Below are positions 34,471-47,245 of a stretch of DNA of 64,000 nucleotides, piece after piece. The stretch comes from Solea solea (Eukaryota > Chordata > Actinopteri > Pleuronectiformes > Soleidae), in assembly GCF_958295425.1 (NCBI RefSeq), contig NC_081151.1, forward strand, positions 13,500,606 through 13,564,605, written 5' to 3'. A program made the position numbers and the translations under genes. Numbering within the stretch: position 1 is the stretch's first letter; the number at the start of each line of letters is the position of its first letter. The notes beneath the pieces are model-generated. The model did no database searches. It worked only from the letters and a program-made list of their open reading frames with translations, and was not told where the DNA came from.

Positions 34471-34809
34471 GGCCACACCACAGAATAGTGGCAACCACTG
34501 TTCCCTTAGAGCAAAAAGACCTGGATTTTGTGACCCGCTCTGCCCTCTCTCTGTGGTGGTTGCATGTTCTCTCTATGTGCCTGTGTGTTTTCTCCGGGTT
34601 CTCCAGCTTCCTCCTATAATCCAAACACATGCAATGGACCATAGGTGTGAATGTGAGAGTGAATGGATGTTTGTCTCTGTATGTTTGCCCTGTGGTGGAC
34701 TGGTGACCTGTCCAGGGTGCATCCTGCCTTTTGCCCAATGTCAGCTGGGACTGTCTCCAGTGATCCTGCGACCCTCATGTGGAGTATAAAGTGGTAAACG
34801 ATGAATGAG
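34471..34809 (+). mobile_element. SINE family A, with decayed tRNA head
   Basis: The head at 34471-34540 is degenerate; the body carries GTTGCATGTTCTCTCTATG, TTTTCTCCGGGTTCTCCAGC, AGGTGTGAATGTGAGAGTGA and GGTGACCTGTCCAGGGTGCA, and the 3' end GCGACCCTCATGTGGAG. Confidence 0.8.
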
Positions 34810-34860
34810 TGTTTGGGTATTTTTAAGCCTTTATTATTTCAAAGGTGAAGAAGCATGAAA

Positions 34861-34970
34861 GGTGAAAAGAGGGGGGAAGTCATGCAGCAAAATAAACCCA
34901 GGTCACTGCAGAGGGTGCAGAGGGCCTCGGCCCATGGGGCATCAGCTCTACCAGGTGAAGCTGTATGGCA
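34861..34970 (-). mobile_element. tRNA-derived SINE head, family C
   Basis: On the minus strand it reads CTTCACCTGGTAGAGCTGATG (box A region), GCCCCATGGGCCGAGGCC, CCTGGGTTTATTTTGC (decayed box B) and TGCTGCATGACTTCCCCCC, a head type common in fish SINEs. It is separate from families A and B. Confidence 0.55.
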
Positions 34971-37865
34971 CCCCTATTTGGGAATTTGCACAACGATATG
35001 GGTGTGCAATCGCAGGTTTACTGCATAACAGTCCTTCATTGTCAATGATCCTTTCCCACAGAGATGTGTAAGCGCTTGTACTTGTGCAGCCAGATTCCCC
35101 ATCCCTCCCACCCTTCTCTTACCCTGGCATCTTACCCAACATACCAGAAGGCACCTGAAGACCCTCAGACCAAGTCTCCTGGAGGATAAGAAGTCTGCCC
35201 ACTGACCCATTCCAACCTAATGCCTTAAACCAAGCCCTGGCACTATGGGGTGGAGCGGAGGAAAGGGTTCAGTGGTTGGGACACAGCTAGACAGCATGGT
35301 GCTGGCTGGAGTGTTCAGGCATTGGCAAACTGGCCTGAGTGAACATGTCAGGTTGATTTATGTGATGCCTGGCCCCATAGCTGACCCCAGGCTGGACTCC
35401 AAATGTCCTCCACCCTCCCATCCCTGCTTCTCTCTGGTCCTAAGTGCCCATCAAAAGCTTTAGGATGAGGAGGAGGGGATAACGTACCTAAGGTGAAGCC
35501 AAATGCTTGTGTTCGTTGATAATTATTAGGCTGTGTGTTGTAAGGCCTTAAAGAACATTAAGAGTAAGGAAAGAGTGAAAGAGAGGGCTACTATTGTAAA
35601 GCAGGCTCTATCTGTTGGAGGGTTTGGTGAACCAGGAAGGTACAACAACCAGGAGCGACTATAGTCTATCTCACAAAAGAGAGAGTTTCCAGTTTTTCAT
35701 TATGTTCATTCATCACATCAAACTCAAACATCGAGTCTTGCGTCAGCAAATAAATTAAATTAATTTGGTTACAAAGTTCTGGCAAATTCTTCTTTCATAT
35801 AGAGCTGGGCAGTCCATGGCCAAGAGGAAAAGGAATTACTAGTGAAGGGCCGGGGTACCGCTGAGCAAGGCACCCAATCCCACATAGCTGCTGATAATCT
35901 GCTCACATGTTTCTAGCTAATGTGAGAGTTTATGTTTTGTATTTGTATGTAATTGTATCTTATGGATCAGTTGTAGGAAACTGGAATCTCCCTTATTTAA
36001 TATCTCTCTCTCTCTCTCTCTCAGTGTCCACAATGGGTCTCTTTTACTTTCTTCAGGAAGTTTATCCAATTAACTGATGATGGTAAGAGGCAGTTCATGC
36101 TTTTCTCCCTGGGGTGCTGATACTCCGCCCTCCCAGCAGGAATTGTGATTAGGTTGTTTGGGCGTTCCAGAGGTGCACCCATGTAGAAAGAGTTGAAATA
36201 GAGGGGATCATTGTCTATCGATATACAATTACTTGACTACGGAAGGTGCCTCTAGTTCTTCATGATGGCCCAGTCTGGGGTATATGGACTTCTCTTATCT
36301 TTAGGTGTGATGATAAATTGTTTTGCTGGAAAATTATAGTCAGTGTAATCATGCGCATTGATAGTGAGCCACATACAGTACGGATTCACAGATTCAAGCT
36401 GAGACATTCTTATATGAGGACTAGACTTGATTGGTGTTTATTCCGTAATTTCACTACAATGCTTTGCACCATGTAGACTAGACACTAGGATGTGATTTTA
36501 TGTGTCTTATTCCCACTGGTTTGAAAGGGTTTTTGACCATCGAAATGGGTTTAATGGAAATTTATTCCCAGGTCAAATGTCAAATGAAGGAGGTTTATCA
36601 CCAGGTGACCCAGGTGAATATGCACATTTCTGCATTTATTGTGCAATGCTAAATCATGCATTTAGCATGGCCATTAGCCATGAAGTAGAAGATACAAAAT
36701 AGACTGTATCATTGTAATACAATTATACATGTATTTATTCGTCATTGAAAGTGCATATTAATAATAATTTTTGAAAATATGTCAAATATAAGAGATATAA
36801 TGGAAATGCTGTATGTTTTTGCTCTTCATGTTTACTGAGGAATTATAAATCAAGTATTCTATACAAACTTATAACTTAACTGTTGTTGGCAGAGGTACAG
36901 AGTGAGTTGTCCTACCATCTAAAGATTCCCCAAACCCTTGGGAAACAAGCTTCTTTAACACAAGGTAAAAAGAACACAATCAGTAATCCAGGCAATACGA
37001 GGTCTGAACAGGGTCGTAAGGAGTGTAGGGGTAGTTACTGAAAAAAGTAATCCATTACACATTACTAGTTACTAGTTGTTGACGCATTGATGGGATGTTG
37101 TGCGCTTTTAACAAACAGGACAAACAGCGGCTGATCTACAGCATCATAAAGAAGCAGTTGACTGCAAAGAAGGTTCTTGTCTTCTGCAGGAAAAGGATGG
37201 ACAAACTCTGATGGTGCAGTAGTTTTTGAAGAGTGGGTCCATTAAGGGCTGAGTATGGTTGAACACAGAAATACAAGCCTCTAACTTGACCAGCAAGAGT
37301 GAGACGGCACAGTAAGCATAGTTACGGATACCCACGGTAGCAAGGTTAGGAGATAGTGAGTGTTCAGTAAGGGCAGCCAATGAGAGTAGAGAATTCTGCT
37401 ATATTGGGGGCTCACACATGGGTGTGAACTGCAGTGGATTGTGGGAGCAGGAGTCCTCTTGTCCTAAGAAAAAGACTCCCTTTGTGAATTACTGTGTTTT
37501 TTCTATGCGGTCTGGCTTCTGGTTTTACATGCAGTCTGCAATAAAGATGACATGGTTACATACAGGCCTACATAATACGCTCAACAATCAGCTATTTTTA
37601 CAGCAATCTTGCCATATCCTGCTGTAATGGGATATACAATTAGAGAAAGGCTACCCTGTGTGAATGAATGTAATCATATTGTTGAGTGATTTGAGTGGTT
37701 CTTAAGGCCAGAAACATTTACCTTATTGGCAAATTAGATCAAATCAGCAGTCTGCTTTATAAAATGATTGTTTTTATTTTCATCTGTAATGATGCTGATA
37801 TTTAAGTCTCATTGAACCTTGATCCTCTTTGCCTCTTGTTGACAGCATACATGTATACCAAAGAA
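34971..37865. other. Mostly unique DNA, no gene seen
   Basis: A (CT)n tract lies at 36003-36025. An open minus frame at 37144-37380 has no recognised domain. TAATCCATTACACATTACTAG near 37048 resembles a common fish repeat word. No exon or RNA gene is supported. Confidence 0.35.
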
Positions 37866-38092
37866 ATGGTCTGTATTTATATTGCGCTTTTGTAATCTTG
37901 ATAACTCAAAGGTGCTTTACACTACAGTTTTGCCATTCACACCCATTCACTCACACATTCACATGCTGCATCTATGTGCTGAGCATTTTCTATCACTATC
38001 TATCTATCATACGCATTCACACGGTGCTGGCACAGCCGTCAGGAGCAATGTGGGGCTAAGTGTCTTGACTAGTGGAACCGACAACCTCTAAA
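37866..38092 (-). mobile_element. SINE family B
   Basis: Inverted tail and body: GGTCTGTATTTATATTGCGC, TTTACACTACAGTTTTGCC, ATTCACACCCATTCACTC, GGCACAGCCGTCAGGAGCAA and GGGGCTAAGTGTCTTGACTAG. A (TATC)n patch lies inside at about 37995-38010. Confidence 0.8.
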
Positions 38093-38600
38093 AGGGATAA
38101 CCAAGGAACCCAGAAAAGGGATTAATCCGGGATATGTCAGTTATCCTGGCTGAACTTAGCCCAGAGTCAGTTGCAGGAAAGCAGTGGTGAATAAGTTACC
38201 ATGGAGATTCATGCTGCAGTTTTATTAGCCTGCATTAAGATATGACAGGCAAATTGTGATTCACTCAATGTTACTTTAATTCTGATCTAATCATTATTAC
38301 TCATATATGAATTTTATGAAGACTGATGTTCATATTGCTGACAGAGGTTTGATTTATGCAATATTCTTGCAGTTGTTGAGATGATTGTGTCTGAGGTTGC
38401 AAATATAGTTTCAATCAAGTCAGTGACGAGGGCAATGATATAAAGTCTCATTCATGTCATCTCTGTGTCTGTAACTCCTTGAATTGCAAAGAGGATGTTT
38501 TCACTGAAGCAGTGGTTAGTTAGTTTTAGTTAAGCATACCTCTATTTTATGATATCAAATGCCAATGTCGTCATATAGGCATCGACCTCAGTTTGATTTA
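38093..38600. other. Unique DNA, no gene seen
   Basis: Nothing recognised. Confidence 0.4.
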
Positions 38601-38765
38601 TCCATCCATCCATTATCTACCGCTTTATCCTCCACCGGAGGGTCACCGTGGGTGCTGTGCCAATCTCAGCTGACATAGGGCGATAGGCGGGGTACATCCT
38701 GGACAGTTAGCCAGTCCATCGCAGGGCCACACACAACTAACCCACATAGAGACAAACAACCAACA
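38601..38765 (-). mobile_element. SINE family A 3' half
   Basis: On the plus strand it begins with a TCCATCCATC tail, then ATCTACCGCTTTATCCTCCA, GAGGGTCACCGTGGG, CAATCTCAGCTGACATAGGG, CCAGTCCATCGCAGGG and AGAGACAAACAACCAAC. Confidence 0.8.
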
Positions 38766-40194
38766 GTGGATGTAAAACACACAATCAAAAACACAATTAA
38801 TATGCATCATATTGCAAAGCGTATTGTAACTGAAACATGCTACAATATTTATATCGGGATATAGTTAAAAAAATCTTGAAATCCTTGAAAGTTTGTGAAT
38901 TAAAAAAAAATCAAGGCCCTTGAAAGTTTTTGTAAGTCATCCTAAATAGACATGGGTTATTGGAAGTGCTTGAATTTTGTTCAAGAAAGAAGTTAAGTTG
39001 ATATTTAGGTAAATGTCTTTGTTTGTTGTGACGTCACCTACTGTCATGGAGACGTAATTACTAGTGTTGTTGTGGACACAATCTCTCTCTCCGCAGTTCA
39101 CGGGGTGGTTTGTGTGTGTATAAAAAAAGAAAAAAAAGAAAAACTAATGAAAATCTTTTGTAACTTTGCTGTTGAATCATTGTTACTACCCTTGATTTTT
39201 CAATAAAAAAGATTTTTTTTAAAAAAGAATAAGACAGGCACCATGGGCAAAGTGGCTCTTGTGAAGTAAGTTGGCCCGCCCATCTTAAGCTGTGTCAGCA
39301 AATTTGGTCCTTGAATTAGAGGGAAGTGGTCCTCGAAAGTCCTTGGATTTGAATTTGTCGTTTTTTATGTATCAATTGTTTCACCTCACTAATTAACCTT
39401 GAGTTAGGTATGCAAATTGGTCTATGTGGTCCCTCGCCTACCTTTGGAGCAGATGGACTGGACAACGATTGGTGCGGCCGCAGAACGCAGAAATTGTCTC
39501 ACTCCCACAGGAAGTAGACAAGAAGCCGTCTCCCAGTCCACACCAGGTGCCTCTGAGAGTCAGAGCCTTTTTCATGTTGCTTCTTGTTTTATTTGAACAG
39601 CGTCCTCTGCCCTTTTTCTGTTGTTTGCCAGTTTATTTTGTGAATTATTATCAATTCCATCGTTCAATATTATTATTATTTTTTTTTTAACCACAGGACA
39701 TCTTGGTTATTTATGTTGCTTCCCTTCTAACCCTAACGAGCTGGGACGTAACAGCTTCCATTATAAGCTTTTGATCGTTTGTCAAAAAATACACAGTATC
39801 TTCTCCATTTCTGCATCAGTATATTTGTGATCGACATCAGGGTCAACTTGCAAGCTGTACATTTGCACTTACATTAGTTATTAGATTAGTTACAACTGGC
39901 TTGACCAAACCACACTGTCTCATCCTGGTTTGGCATTGTTGGCAACTGTCTAAAGAGGATGTAGTATTGGTTCAGCCTCACTTTCTCAGATATTCCGGAT
40001 TTCTTCTTTGGTTGCAACGGCCCCCAGGTGGCTTACAGTGCATCAAAGCATGCAGTGTTTTTTTATACACTTTTGGTCTGATCTGCCACATATATTATTA
40101 AATATCTATTAAACTCCAGTGTTATGGTGAAGGTAAACTTCATTAGGAGTTGGAGTGACATAATATCACCTCCAGGCTTCCTCAACAATAATTA
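38766..40194. other. Unique DNA, no gene seen
   Basis: Poly-A/T patches near 39120-39230 and 39670-39690. The open frame 39424-39690 has no recognised domain. Confidence 0.4.
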
Positions 40195-40450
40195 TCATGG
40201 TTTTTTTTCTCCCTCAGCTCCAGTCTTTTCTGATCCAGGTCGGTACTGTGAACCTAACACTCCCCTTGCCCCTGCTTTATCTGCCAAATACAGGTCACAG
40301 ACGGTGGCCTGGCACCCTGACGTGTCCTGTAAATGTGCCTGTGGCGTGATGGGCGGGTGTCCCTCAATGTGCACATTCATTTGCACATCAAGAAGGCAGA
40401 GACGGAAGCTTTGACCCAATTAACACGGAGGAAAACAGATTTAATAAAGT
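40195..40450. promoter_or_regulatory. Possible conserved non-coding element or exon-like block
   Basis: TTTTTTTTCTCCCTCAG near 40203-40218 would serve as a splice acceptor, and a plus frame runs on to 40414 with Cys-rich CKCACGVMGGCPSMC. No donor or homologue is recognised. The sequence is non-repetitive and ends with ACCCAATTAACACGG, so a CNE is as likely as an exon. Confidence 0.25.
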
Positions 40451-41379
40451 CTGCTGCCTATTCTGTGCAAGAGTGTGTGTGAAAGAAAGTGTGGATAGAT
40501 AATAAGGTCACACAAGGGCCACATGATGAAAATATAGCCTCTTTTACAATATAAGGAGTGGGTAAACCTGGGATTTAAAAAAAATCAAGGTATAGCCAAT
40601 ACACATGATTAACAACATTCCAATTGCCAATGGTTGTTCTGCTCTGTAGTGGGGTTTTTTTCAACTTTTGCATCACATCACATCACCCATGTGTGAATTG
40701 TGATGTCATGGATGTAATACATATTACATAATAAGAACTAGAGCACTCAGGGAGCGCTGACCTCCTCTTAAATGTTTAAATACTTTGTCTCCTGTGTTTT
40801 ACCAGCACCTGTAATTTTTACATTTCCATCCACAGGATCCATCTGTGTAGAACTTTTCCTGCCTATAGCTCTTACCATGGAACCCAGATTAACCCATATT
40901 CTCAATGGCAGTTGTGGCTTTTTATATTCAAAAATTAAAATAAAAAAAAGACATATTACAGTGGGAAACAGCATTGCATCAGCCAACTCTAACTTTCCTC
41001 TGCATCTCCCATCACGTTTCACATTTTTCGGAGCGACTTCAGCGTCTCTCTGTCAGCTGAAAAGTTGAGAACCTCTCTAATGTGGCATCATGAAAGGTGG
41101 GGTGAAGACTGGGTCAAAACAGACGAAGATGGTGCAAGTGCTGGCAGGTAAAGTGAAGAAACACGAGGCACATGTCACATCCACACAAGCCCTACTTTGT
41201 GCACAACTCCCCTGCCTCCCCCACGCCCCCACTACCCTGCCTCACCTCTTATCTCTCTCTTTTTTTGGCTCTGAAGTTCGACATATAGGCAGAGGCCGTG
41301 TATCAAAAATCACAACCCACATGAGAACGTCAGGAGAGGGAGGGAGAGCAGGTGGAGATGAAGAAAGAAAAGCTAAGAG
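40451..41379. other. Unique DNA, no gene seen
   Basis: Short frames at 40768-41068 on both strands overlap one another and have no recognised domain. Confidence 0.4.
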
Positions 41380-41700
41380 CATTGCGAGCGATTGCCGAAA
41401 CAATCCAATTACAATGCCCATCAAACTTAGCTTCACAGGTTATGGCTTCTAATTGCCTGACAAAAATTGACACTTCAGTCGCAACAGCGTAATATAATAG
41501 GGGGGCCAAATTAAATTTGATCGAGGGGCAGAAAACGATGCTATCACTCAGTGGCGCGGAAAAAAACGGAGATCAGCTAGCATGATATAATGGATCAAAA
41601 ATGAAAATTATTCATTAATCGCGTTGGGTTTTCCAATAATGGAAATGACACAGTTCAGACGTCTTCCTAAAAACACTATTAATTAAAGGGATGATGGATC
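41380..41700. promoter_or_regulatory. Conserved non-coding element candidate
   Basis: Complex, repeat-free block with CAATCCAATTACAATGCCC, CTTCTAATTGCC, AAATTAAATTTGATCGAGG, ATTCATTAATCGCG and ATTAATTAAAGGG. Repeated TAAT/ATTA cores suggest homeodomain binding. The edges are a GA-rich block on the left and a CCCT-rich tract on the right. Confidence 0.35.
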
Positions 41701-42856
41701 TAACAAGGTATGGAGCCCTGAAAAATCACTCCACCTCTTTCCCTCCCTCCCTCCCTCCTTCATCCCTGACAACTTCTCTCCTCTCTTCGTACTTACTGAA
41801 TTTCTTTTCTCTCTCTTCCTCCTGCTTTTCTCTTTCATGTCTTCATTCAGATTTGTATCTGTTTTCTTAACCAGCTTCACCTCTTTTAAGCATGGAAGCA
41901 AGCTTTTTATATGGAAAATGACATCATGTATTTTGTCACATGGCTCATGCACGTTCCCATGATAGACCACATCGTCACACTTCTGAGAAATGTTTATCCT
42001 AGAAGCATTTTATGTTCTGTATAAGTTGGGAACCTGACTTTTTAACATGATGAAAGTACGCTGAATTTGACGAGCCCAGTTCCCTGGCTGAATTTTGACT
42101 TTTTAACTGTCTAATTTGCATCAACAAAATGGCTGCCAAATTGACAATTTAGACACTTTATTTGGACAGGCACAGTTTTATACTGGGGATGCACGATTGT
42201 GCACTTTTTGCCGATATGCTGATAAATCAAGAGAAATTGGGCCCAACTACAGATGTCATTTAGTCTCTGCAGCAGATAAAATATCCTATTTGTGCAAAAT
42301 AAATATGCATAAACAAATAATAGCTGCAGGGGGCGCTGGCACGGAAGTCAAGGAGGTATCAGCTTTTTCAGCCTACTAATTTTGTCATTAGTCATATCGG
42401 TGGATCTTGGCATGGATATCCGATTATACATTTTAAATCCACTATGTGCCCATACTGATTGTGCAGATAATATTGTGCCTCCCTATTTTATACCTTTAAA
42501 AAAAGAATGTGTTTGCATTTTAAGAGAGTCCCTTGATTAATAGTTTAAAGGTACAGGGTAATAAAGTTTGTATAATGTATAGTATTATAGCTACTGCTCT
42601 ACCTATGTTTTGAGAGTTAAAAAAATTCAGGCATTTAATATTGAGTACAAAAATTTTTTAGAAATTAGTAAGCACCATTCTGTGAAATCATTTCTATGTG
42701 ACTAAGCAAATTTGGAAGGACCTCCATTTTGTTAAAAAGTTAGGTTCCGAAGTTTTACTTTGAGTTTCTGTCTGTTTTCATGTACAATTTCAATGTGGAC
42801 ATGAACAAAAAAAACAAAAAACTTGAAAATATCGTAGTAAGTAGGCGAAATAGTAT
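41701..42856. other. Unique DNA with a (CCCT)n trace
   Basis: A pyrimidine tract with CCCTCCCTCCCTCC lies at about 41739-41760. No gene seen. Confidence 0.4.
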
Positions 42857-42998
42857 ATCCATCGATCTTCTACTGTCTTCTACTGCTTTATCCACCGCAT
42901 GAGGGTCACAGGGGCGCTCATACCTGTCAATTTAGAGTGTCCAATTTGTCTAATCCCAAAATCTGCATGTTTTTGGACTGTGGCAGGAAACCGGAGTA
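42857..42998 (-). mobile_element. SINE family A fragment
   Basis: TACTGCTTTATCCACCGCAT, GAGGGTCACAGGGGCGC, TGTCAATTTAGAGTGTCC and GCATGTTTTTGGACTGTGGC on the plus strand, with an internal deletion joining the 3' end to the middle. Confidence 0.7.
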
Positions 42999-43359
42999 AA
43001 GTATTTAACTGTGTCTCAAACAACCACAAAGGCACCTGCTCAAACCTCTGTATCCTTCTCTAAAAAAAGGGCATGTGAAAGGCTTGTCTTTAAATCAGCA
43101 GCATTTGAGCTGGAATCTGTCAACAAAGATATTTGTACTTGAAATCTGATGAAAGTTTTTTTTTGTTTAATATTTCTAAATAAAAATGTTTCTTCAAAAT
43201 GTGAAAACTTAAAACCAGGTTACAAATCCTGAGAGGTAGGAATGGGCAGGGACAAGAAGCATTTAACCTTTCAAACTGCTGAACAAACAGGTGATAAAAA
43301 AATTATAAATGAATAAATTCAATTCTAAAACTTTTTATGGACACTTTTTTTGTGTGTTT
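42999..43359. other. Unique AT-rich DNA, no gene seen
   Basis: Nothing recognised. Confidence 0.4.
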
Positions 43360-43505
43360 TCAGTCAAACTCAAACCTGTTTGCAGTCGTTTGAATTTACA
43401 AGCTCAATGTTGCTGTTGCTTCTGTCTGTCGTGACGTAAAATACATCACATGTCACAGGGCAACACAAGATCTAATCACCACTATACTGAGAAACACTAT
43501 TTTCT
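43360..43505 (-). mobile_element. Fragment of hAT-like family R
   Basis: TCAAACCTGTTTGCAGTCG, GGCAACACAAGATCTAATCA and ACTATACTGAGAAACACTA match 17140-17240 in the same orientation as that copy (opposite to the 12183-14205 copy). Confidence 0.5.
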
Positions 43506-45285
43506 TCCTGTGTTTAATTTATTGACTTTTAAACATATGCAAAGCGTATTTAGGCAACTGTTAGAAAATAAAATATGTTATCAGTATTACATTAGAGTAC
43601 TACAGTTTTAAGGTAACATCATTTTCTCATTAAATCAACAGAAATGTTTAGTTTTTTTGTCCATTTTTTGCCTCAAAAATGCAAAAATATTCACATATAA
43701 ATGCATATAATGTTCCTAAATCACCACCAAATTAAAATCAGCTAATTATGCTTAATACTATAAAAAGTCAGCTGTATAATTGCAATTTCATGTCTAGTCC
43801 CTTAATACAAATCACCTGCTTCTCAAACTTGTTTTCCCTAAACACACACCTCACAGATAAACAGCACAGATAAATGTGTGTGTGTGTGTGTGTATTTGTG
43901 AGAGAGAGAGAGAGAGAGATCGCGTGTGCACCTGCTTCATACCAGTGGAGGGCAGAATTACATTTCATAAATTAGAAGCACAGAGTGTCGTTTAGAATGC
44001 AGTACGGGATGATAATGCCCCTCCCTCCTCCTCCTCCTCCTCCTCCTCCTCCCTGAACCCCGATTATGTTCTGATGAAAACCAGAAAACACACAAATCAA
44101 AAACAGAAGAAATTAGTGTTTTTATTTTCAAGTGAAATGTTCTGACTACATACAATGTCGTGCACATTATATGAACTGTATTTTGTGAAGGAAGAGCTGT
44201 GATCGACAGATTCATACTTAAAAAAAATAATTATCATCCTCCCCAGAAATGTTTTCATTGTTTAGAAATGTTGTAATGTCTTTAATCTGCTGAATGTCCA
44301 GTTAAATGTTTTTATTTAAATTAACCAAAATATCAAGTGAGGATAATTTGTTAATTTAGGTTTTGGTTGCACTGCTTCAAAGACACATTCATCCCACAGT
44401 TATACATTTTTGATAAACTGATTTTCAAATTATATCAAATACCAAACATGCATATTTTTATGAACACAGTTTCACATTTTAATGAATCATTTTGTAAATT
44501 CTTAGCCTCCAGAATTACACAGTGCAACATGCAACACTGTCAAAACAAGCTCTGTAAAATCTGCCTTTATCTATCAAGTTTAAATGTTTTTTCACAAAAT
44601 AATTAAACACATTTACTGTATAACTAAATAAATAAACGCAAGTCTGTTGAAGTAAACTGATGTGATGTGATTGCTGCCACTGACAAAAACTGCCAAAGAA
44701 CCTAAAATTAGCCTCTAAAGCAGTGCAATGCTTTTTTTATTCTTGTATAAAGTCACATTTCCTTTTAGACAAATTCACATGAAAAATGGATTAAAACTGT
44801 TGTCTTTTTTCAAATTGTTTATTTCATATTTTGCCTTAATTTAGATGTTCTGAGGTCAGGAGGATGGTTGCATGTCATAAAAGTGATAAAAATATATAAA
44901 ATCCACTGAAGAAAAAAAAAATGAGTGCACAACATATCAAACACACTGTGTCGTGTTAAGTTGGAGCTTCTGCATGACTCACATTGCAACTGTAAACTCA
45001 TGAGCATCTCTTTACATCTCTCCTCTGGTGGTGATGTGCATTGATTTATTGGGGGGGAAACAGAATGGGATCACGATTCATGTTATCAACGCTTCTTAAA
45101 AGAAAAAGCAATTTAAGGAAAACACTGTCAAATAAATGCAGCGTGCAGGAGGAGACCTAGTGTCAATATGTTCAAAAATAGAGGGAGCATGGTGAAATCT
45201 GTGCATTAGCATTAGCTCGGGGTGCTAGTAAATGAGAGGCTTTAAAACGCATTGAAAATAAGGTCATGCCTCTCACAGGAGCTCC

Positions 45286-45316
<31 letters not shown>

Positions 45317-46014
45317 CCTCCTAGGTGAATGTGTGATTAGCCTAATCCCAGTAGTCACAGCTCTGGTCCCCTGATGTGGATGGAAAGATTCTGATGGTGA
45401 TACGCTGCCATCGAGAGACGCTATGTCAGAGCTGCTGGCAATGAAGGGAGAAAATAAGACAGAAAGAAAAAGAAGAAATGCTTTAACTCCGCTTTCAGAG
45501 ACGAGTGATGGAAAGATTCTATTCCAAAACACTATTATGCATCAATTTTAGAGGAAAAACTTCTATCACCTCATCACATCTGGTGATTTTCTGTAAATTA
45601 AGCACAGTTTACCGTTTGTTTTGTGTCACAAATAAATAAACATTTTAAAAGATATTTTTTAAGGCACTGTGTGTAAAATCCAGCAACATATTTTGATGCA
45701 GTTGCAAGTTTCCAAGTGTGTTGGAGAACCTACATAGCCTTCATTTAGCAATACAACTAAAAATACGTTTAGTTTTTCCATTTGTGAACCAAAACCTTCT
45801 GAAGTCATGGAAAAGAACAATTCATGCAATCAGGTGATTGTGCACTCATGAAAGAAATGAAATACATACTGCTTCCTTTTCTTCATTTCATCGGCCAATT
45901 AATTATTAATTATAAATGAATTATCGGTGTTAATATCAAAATGATATCTGCATCTTCAAATGTCTTTGTCAGCGAAAACCTGACACTCAGCATCAGATTC
46001 AGATTACTGTTATT
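43506..46014. other. Mostly unique AT-rich DNA with microsatellites
   Basis: Tracts: (GT)n 43875-43893, (GA)n 43899-43919, (CTC)n 44024-44052, (GT)n 45288-45313. The block 45180-45270 and 45320-45530 is complex and non-repetitive around the GT tract and may be regulatory. No gene seen. Confidence 0.35.
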
Positions 46015-46083
46015 CAGAGGTGTCAAACCCTTGGCCTGCAGGCCACATGTAGTACCCCAAATCCATTTAATTTGGCCCGCCAA
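46015..46083 (+). mobile_element. hAT-like element end
   Basis: Begins CAGAGGTGTCAAACCCTTGG, followed by CCTGCAGGCCACATG and TTTAATTTGGCCCGCC. A CAGNGGTGTC start with GGCCCGC words is a common hAT terminal style in vertebrates. The rest of the element is missing, and a long GT tract follows. Confidence 0.5.
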
Positions 46084-46105
46084 TTGTTATGAAAATTCAT
46101 CAATA

Positions 46106-46107
<2 letters not shown>

Positions 46108-46152
<45 letters not shown>
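46108..46152. repeat. (GT)n microsatellite
   Basis: About 22 uninterrupted GT units, the longest dinucleotide tract in the window. Confidence 0.95.
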
Positions 46153-46153
<1 letters not shown>

Positions 46154-46278
46154 CCAAAGTGCAGCTTCCAGTGATGCGAACAGCAGAGAGGGAGCGAGAG
46201 TCTGTACTCACAAACATGACCAGCCCCACTCCTCTTCTGATTGGTTAGTTTTCTTATCAGAGCCAACCAATCCGATCT

Positions 46279-46306
46279 CCCTCTCTCTCTCTCTCTCTCT
46301 CGCTCT

Positions 46307-46339
<33 letters not shown>

Positions 46340-46340
46340 G
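46279..46340. repeat. (CT)n microsatellite, interrupted
   Basis: Two CT runs split by CGCTCTCCCTCC. Confidence 0.9.
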
Positions 46341-46697
46341 CAGGTGAAGTAAAACTTAACTCACAGTAAGTTAAACAAAAAAAAGAAAAGGAAATGGCTC
46401 GAGTGCTCGATGCATCTCAAAACTACAGATGAGGGAAAAGTTTGCCGTAATTTACAATCGCGTTAAATGATCAGCATTTTTAAACACACTGCTTCTCAGG
46501 CTTCAATACGTATGAGCTGATTGAGAAAAATAAATAAATACTCGTCCTGGCTCTACAATTGAGATAAAAGTGAGGTTTGGCCTGAAAGTAAATAAACACA
46601 TGAGCCTTCAATGACTCCATACATCTTGTAACCTGTAATCCTGAGAAGAAACAACAAAAATATACAATATTATAATAACAATATATTATGTTTGGTA
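46341..46697. other. Unique DNA, no gene seen
   Basis: Nothing recognised. Confidence 0.4.
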
Positions 46698-46978
46698 GGG
46701 CCACACGGTTGGTGTAGTGGTTAGCACTTTACAGCAAGAAGACCCAGGTTGGAACAAGGGTCGGCTGTGGTTGGAACAAACGCCTTTCTGCATGGAGTTT
46801 GCATGTTCTCCATGTGGATTAGGTAAATTGGTCACTCTAAATTGACCATAGATGTGAGAGTGAATGGTTGTTTGTATCTATGTGGCCCTGCGATGGACTG
46901 GTGTACCCCGCCTGTCACCCTGTGGCAGCTGAGATTGGAAAACCCTCCCCCCGGGATAAAGCGGTAGATAATGGATGC
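46698..46978 (+). mobile_element. SINE family A with tRNA head
   Basis: Head: GGCCACACGGTTGGTGTAG, GTGGTTAGCAC (box A), CAGCAAGAAGACCCAGGTTGG. Body: CTTTCTGCATGGAGTTTGC, TGGTCACTCTAAATTGACC. End: GCGATGGACTGGTGTACC and GATAAAGCGGTAGATAATGG. About 60 bases of the middle are deleted compared with 30621. Confidence 0.8.
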
Positions 46979-47245
46979 ATTATGTTTAGTAGCAATTGGC
47001 ACAAAAAGTGAAGAATAGGTTTTTATATGTCAGCTTATTAGATATTTTGTACATTATTAAGCTTATTTAGTGTATTAATTACAGATCTAATTTTTGATTC
47101 AGTTTTATTTCTGCCTGTCTTTGCTATTTATAGATTTGCTTAGCATCAAAAAAATTCTAATTCTGTTTGAAAATATCTTCATACATGATTGTCTATTGTG
47201 ATATAATTATAAGCTCATATCACCTGCTATATCTTCACTGCTATA

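Noticed and set aside
37144..37380. 78-codon minus-strand open frame
   Set aside because: Somewhat protein-like, but with no splice sites, homologue or repeat assignment that I can support.
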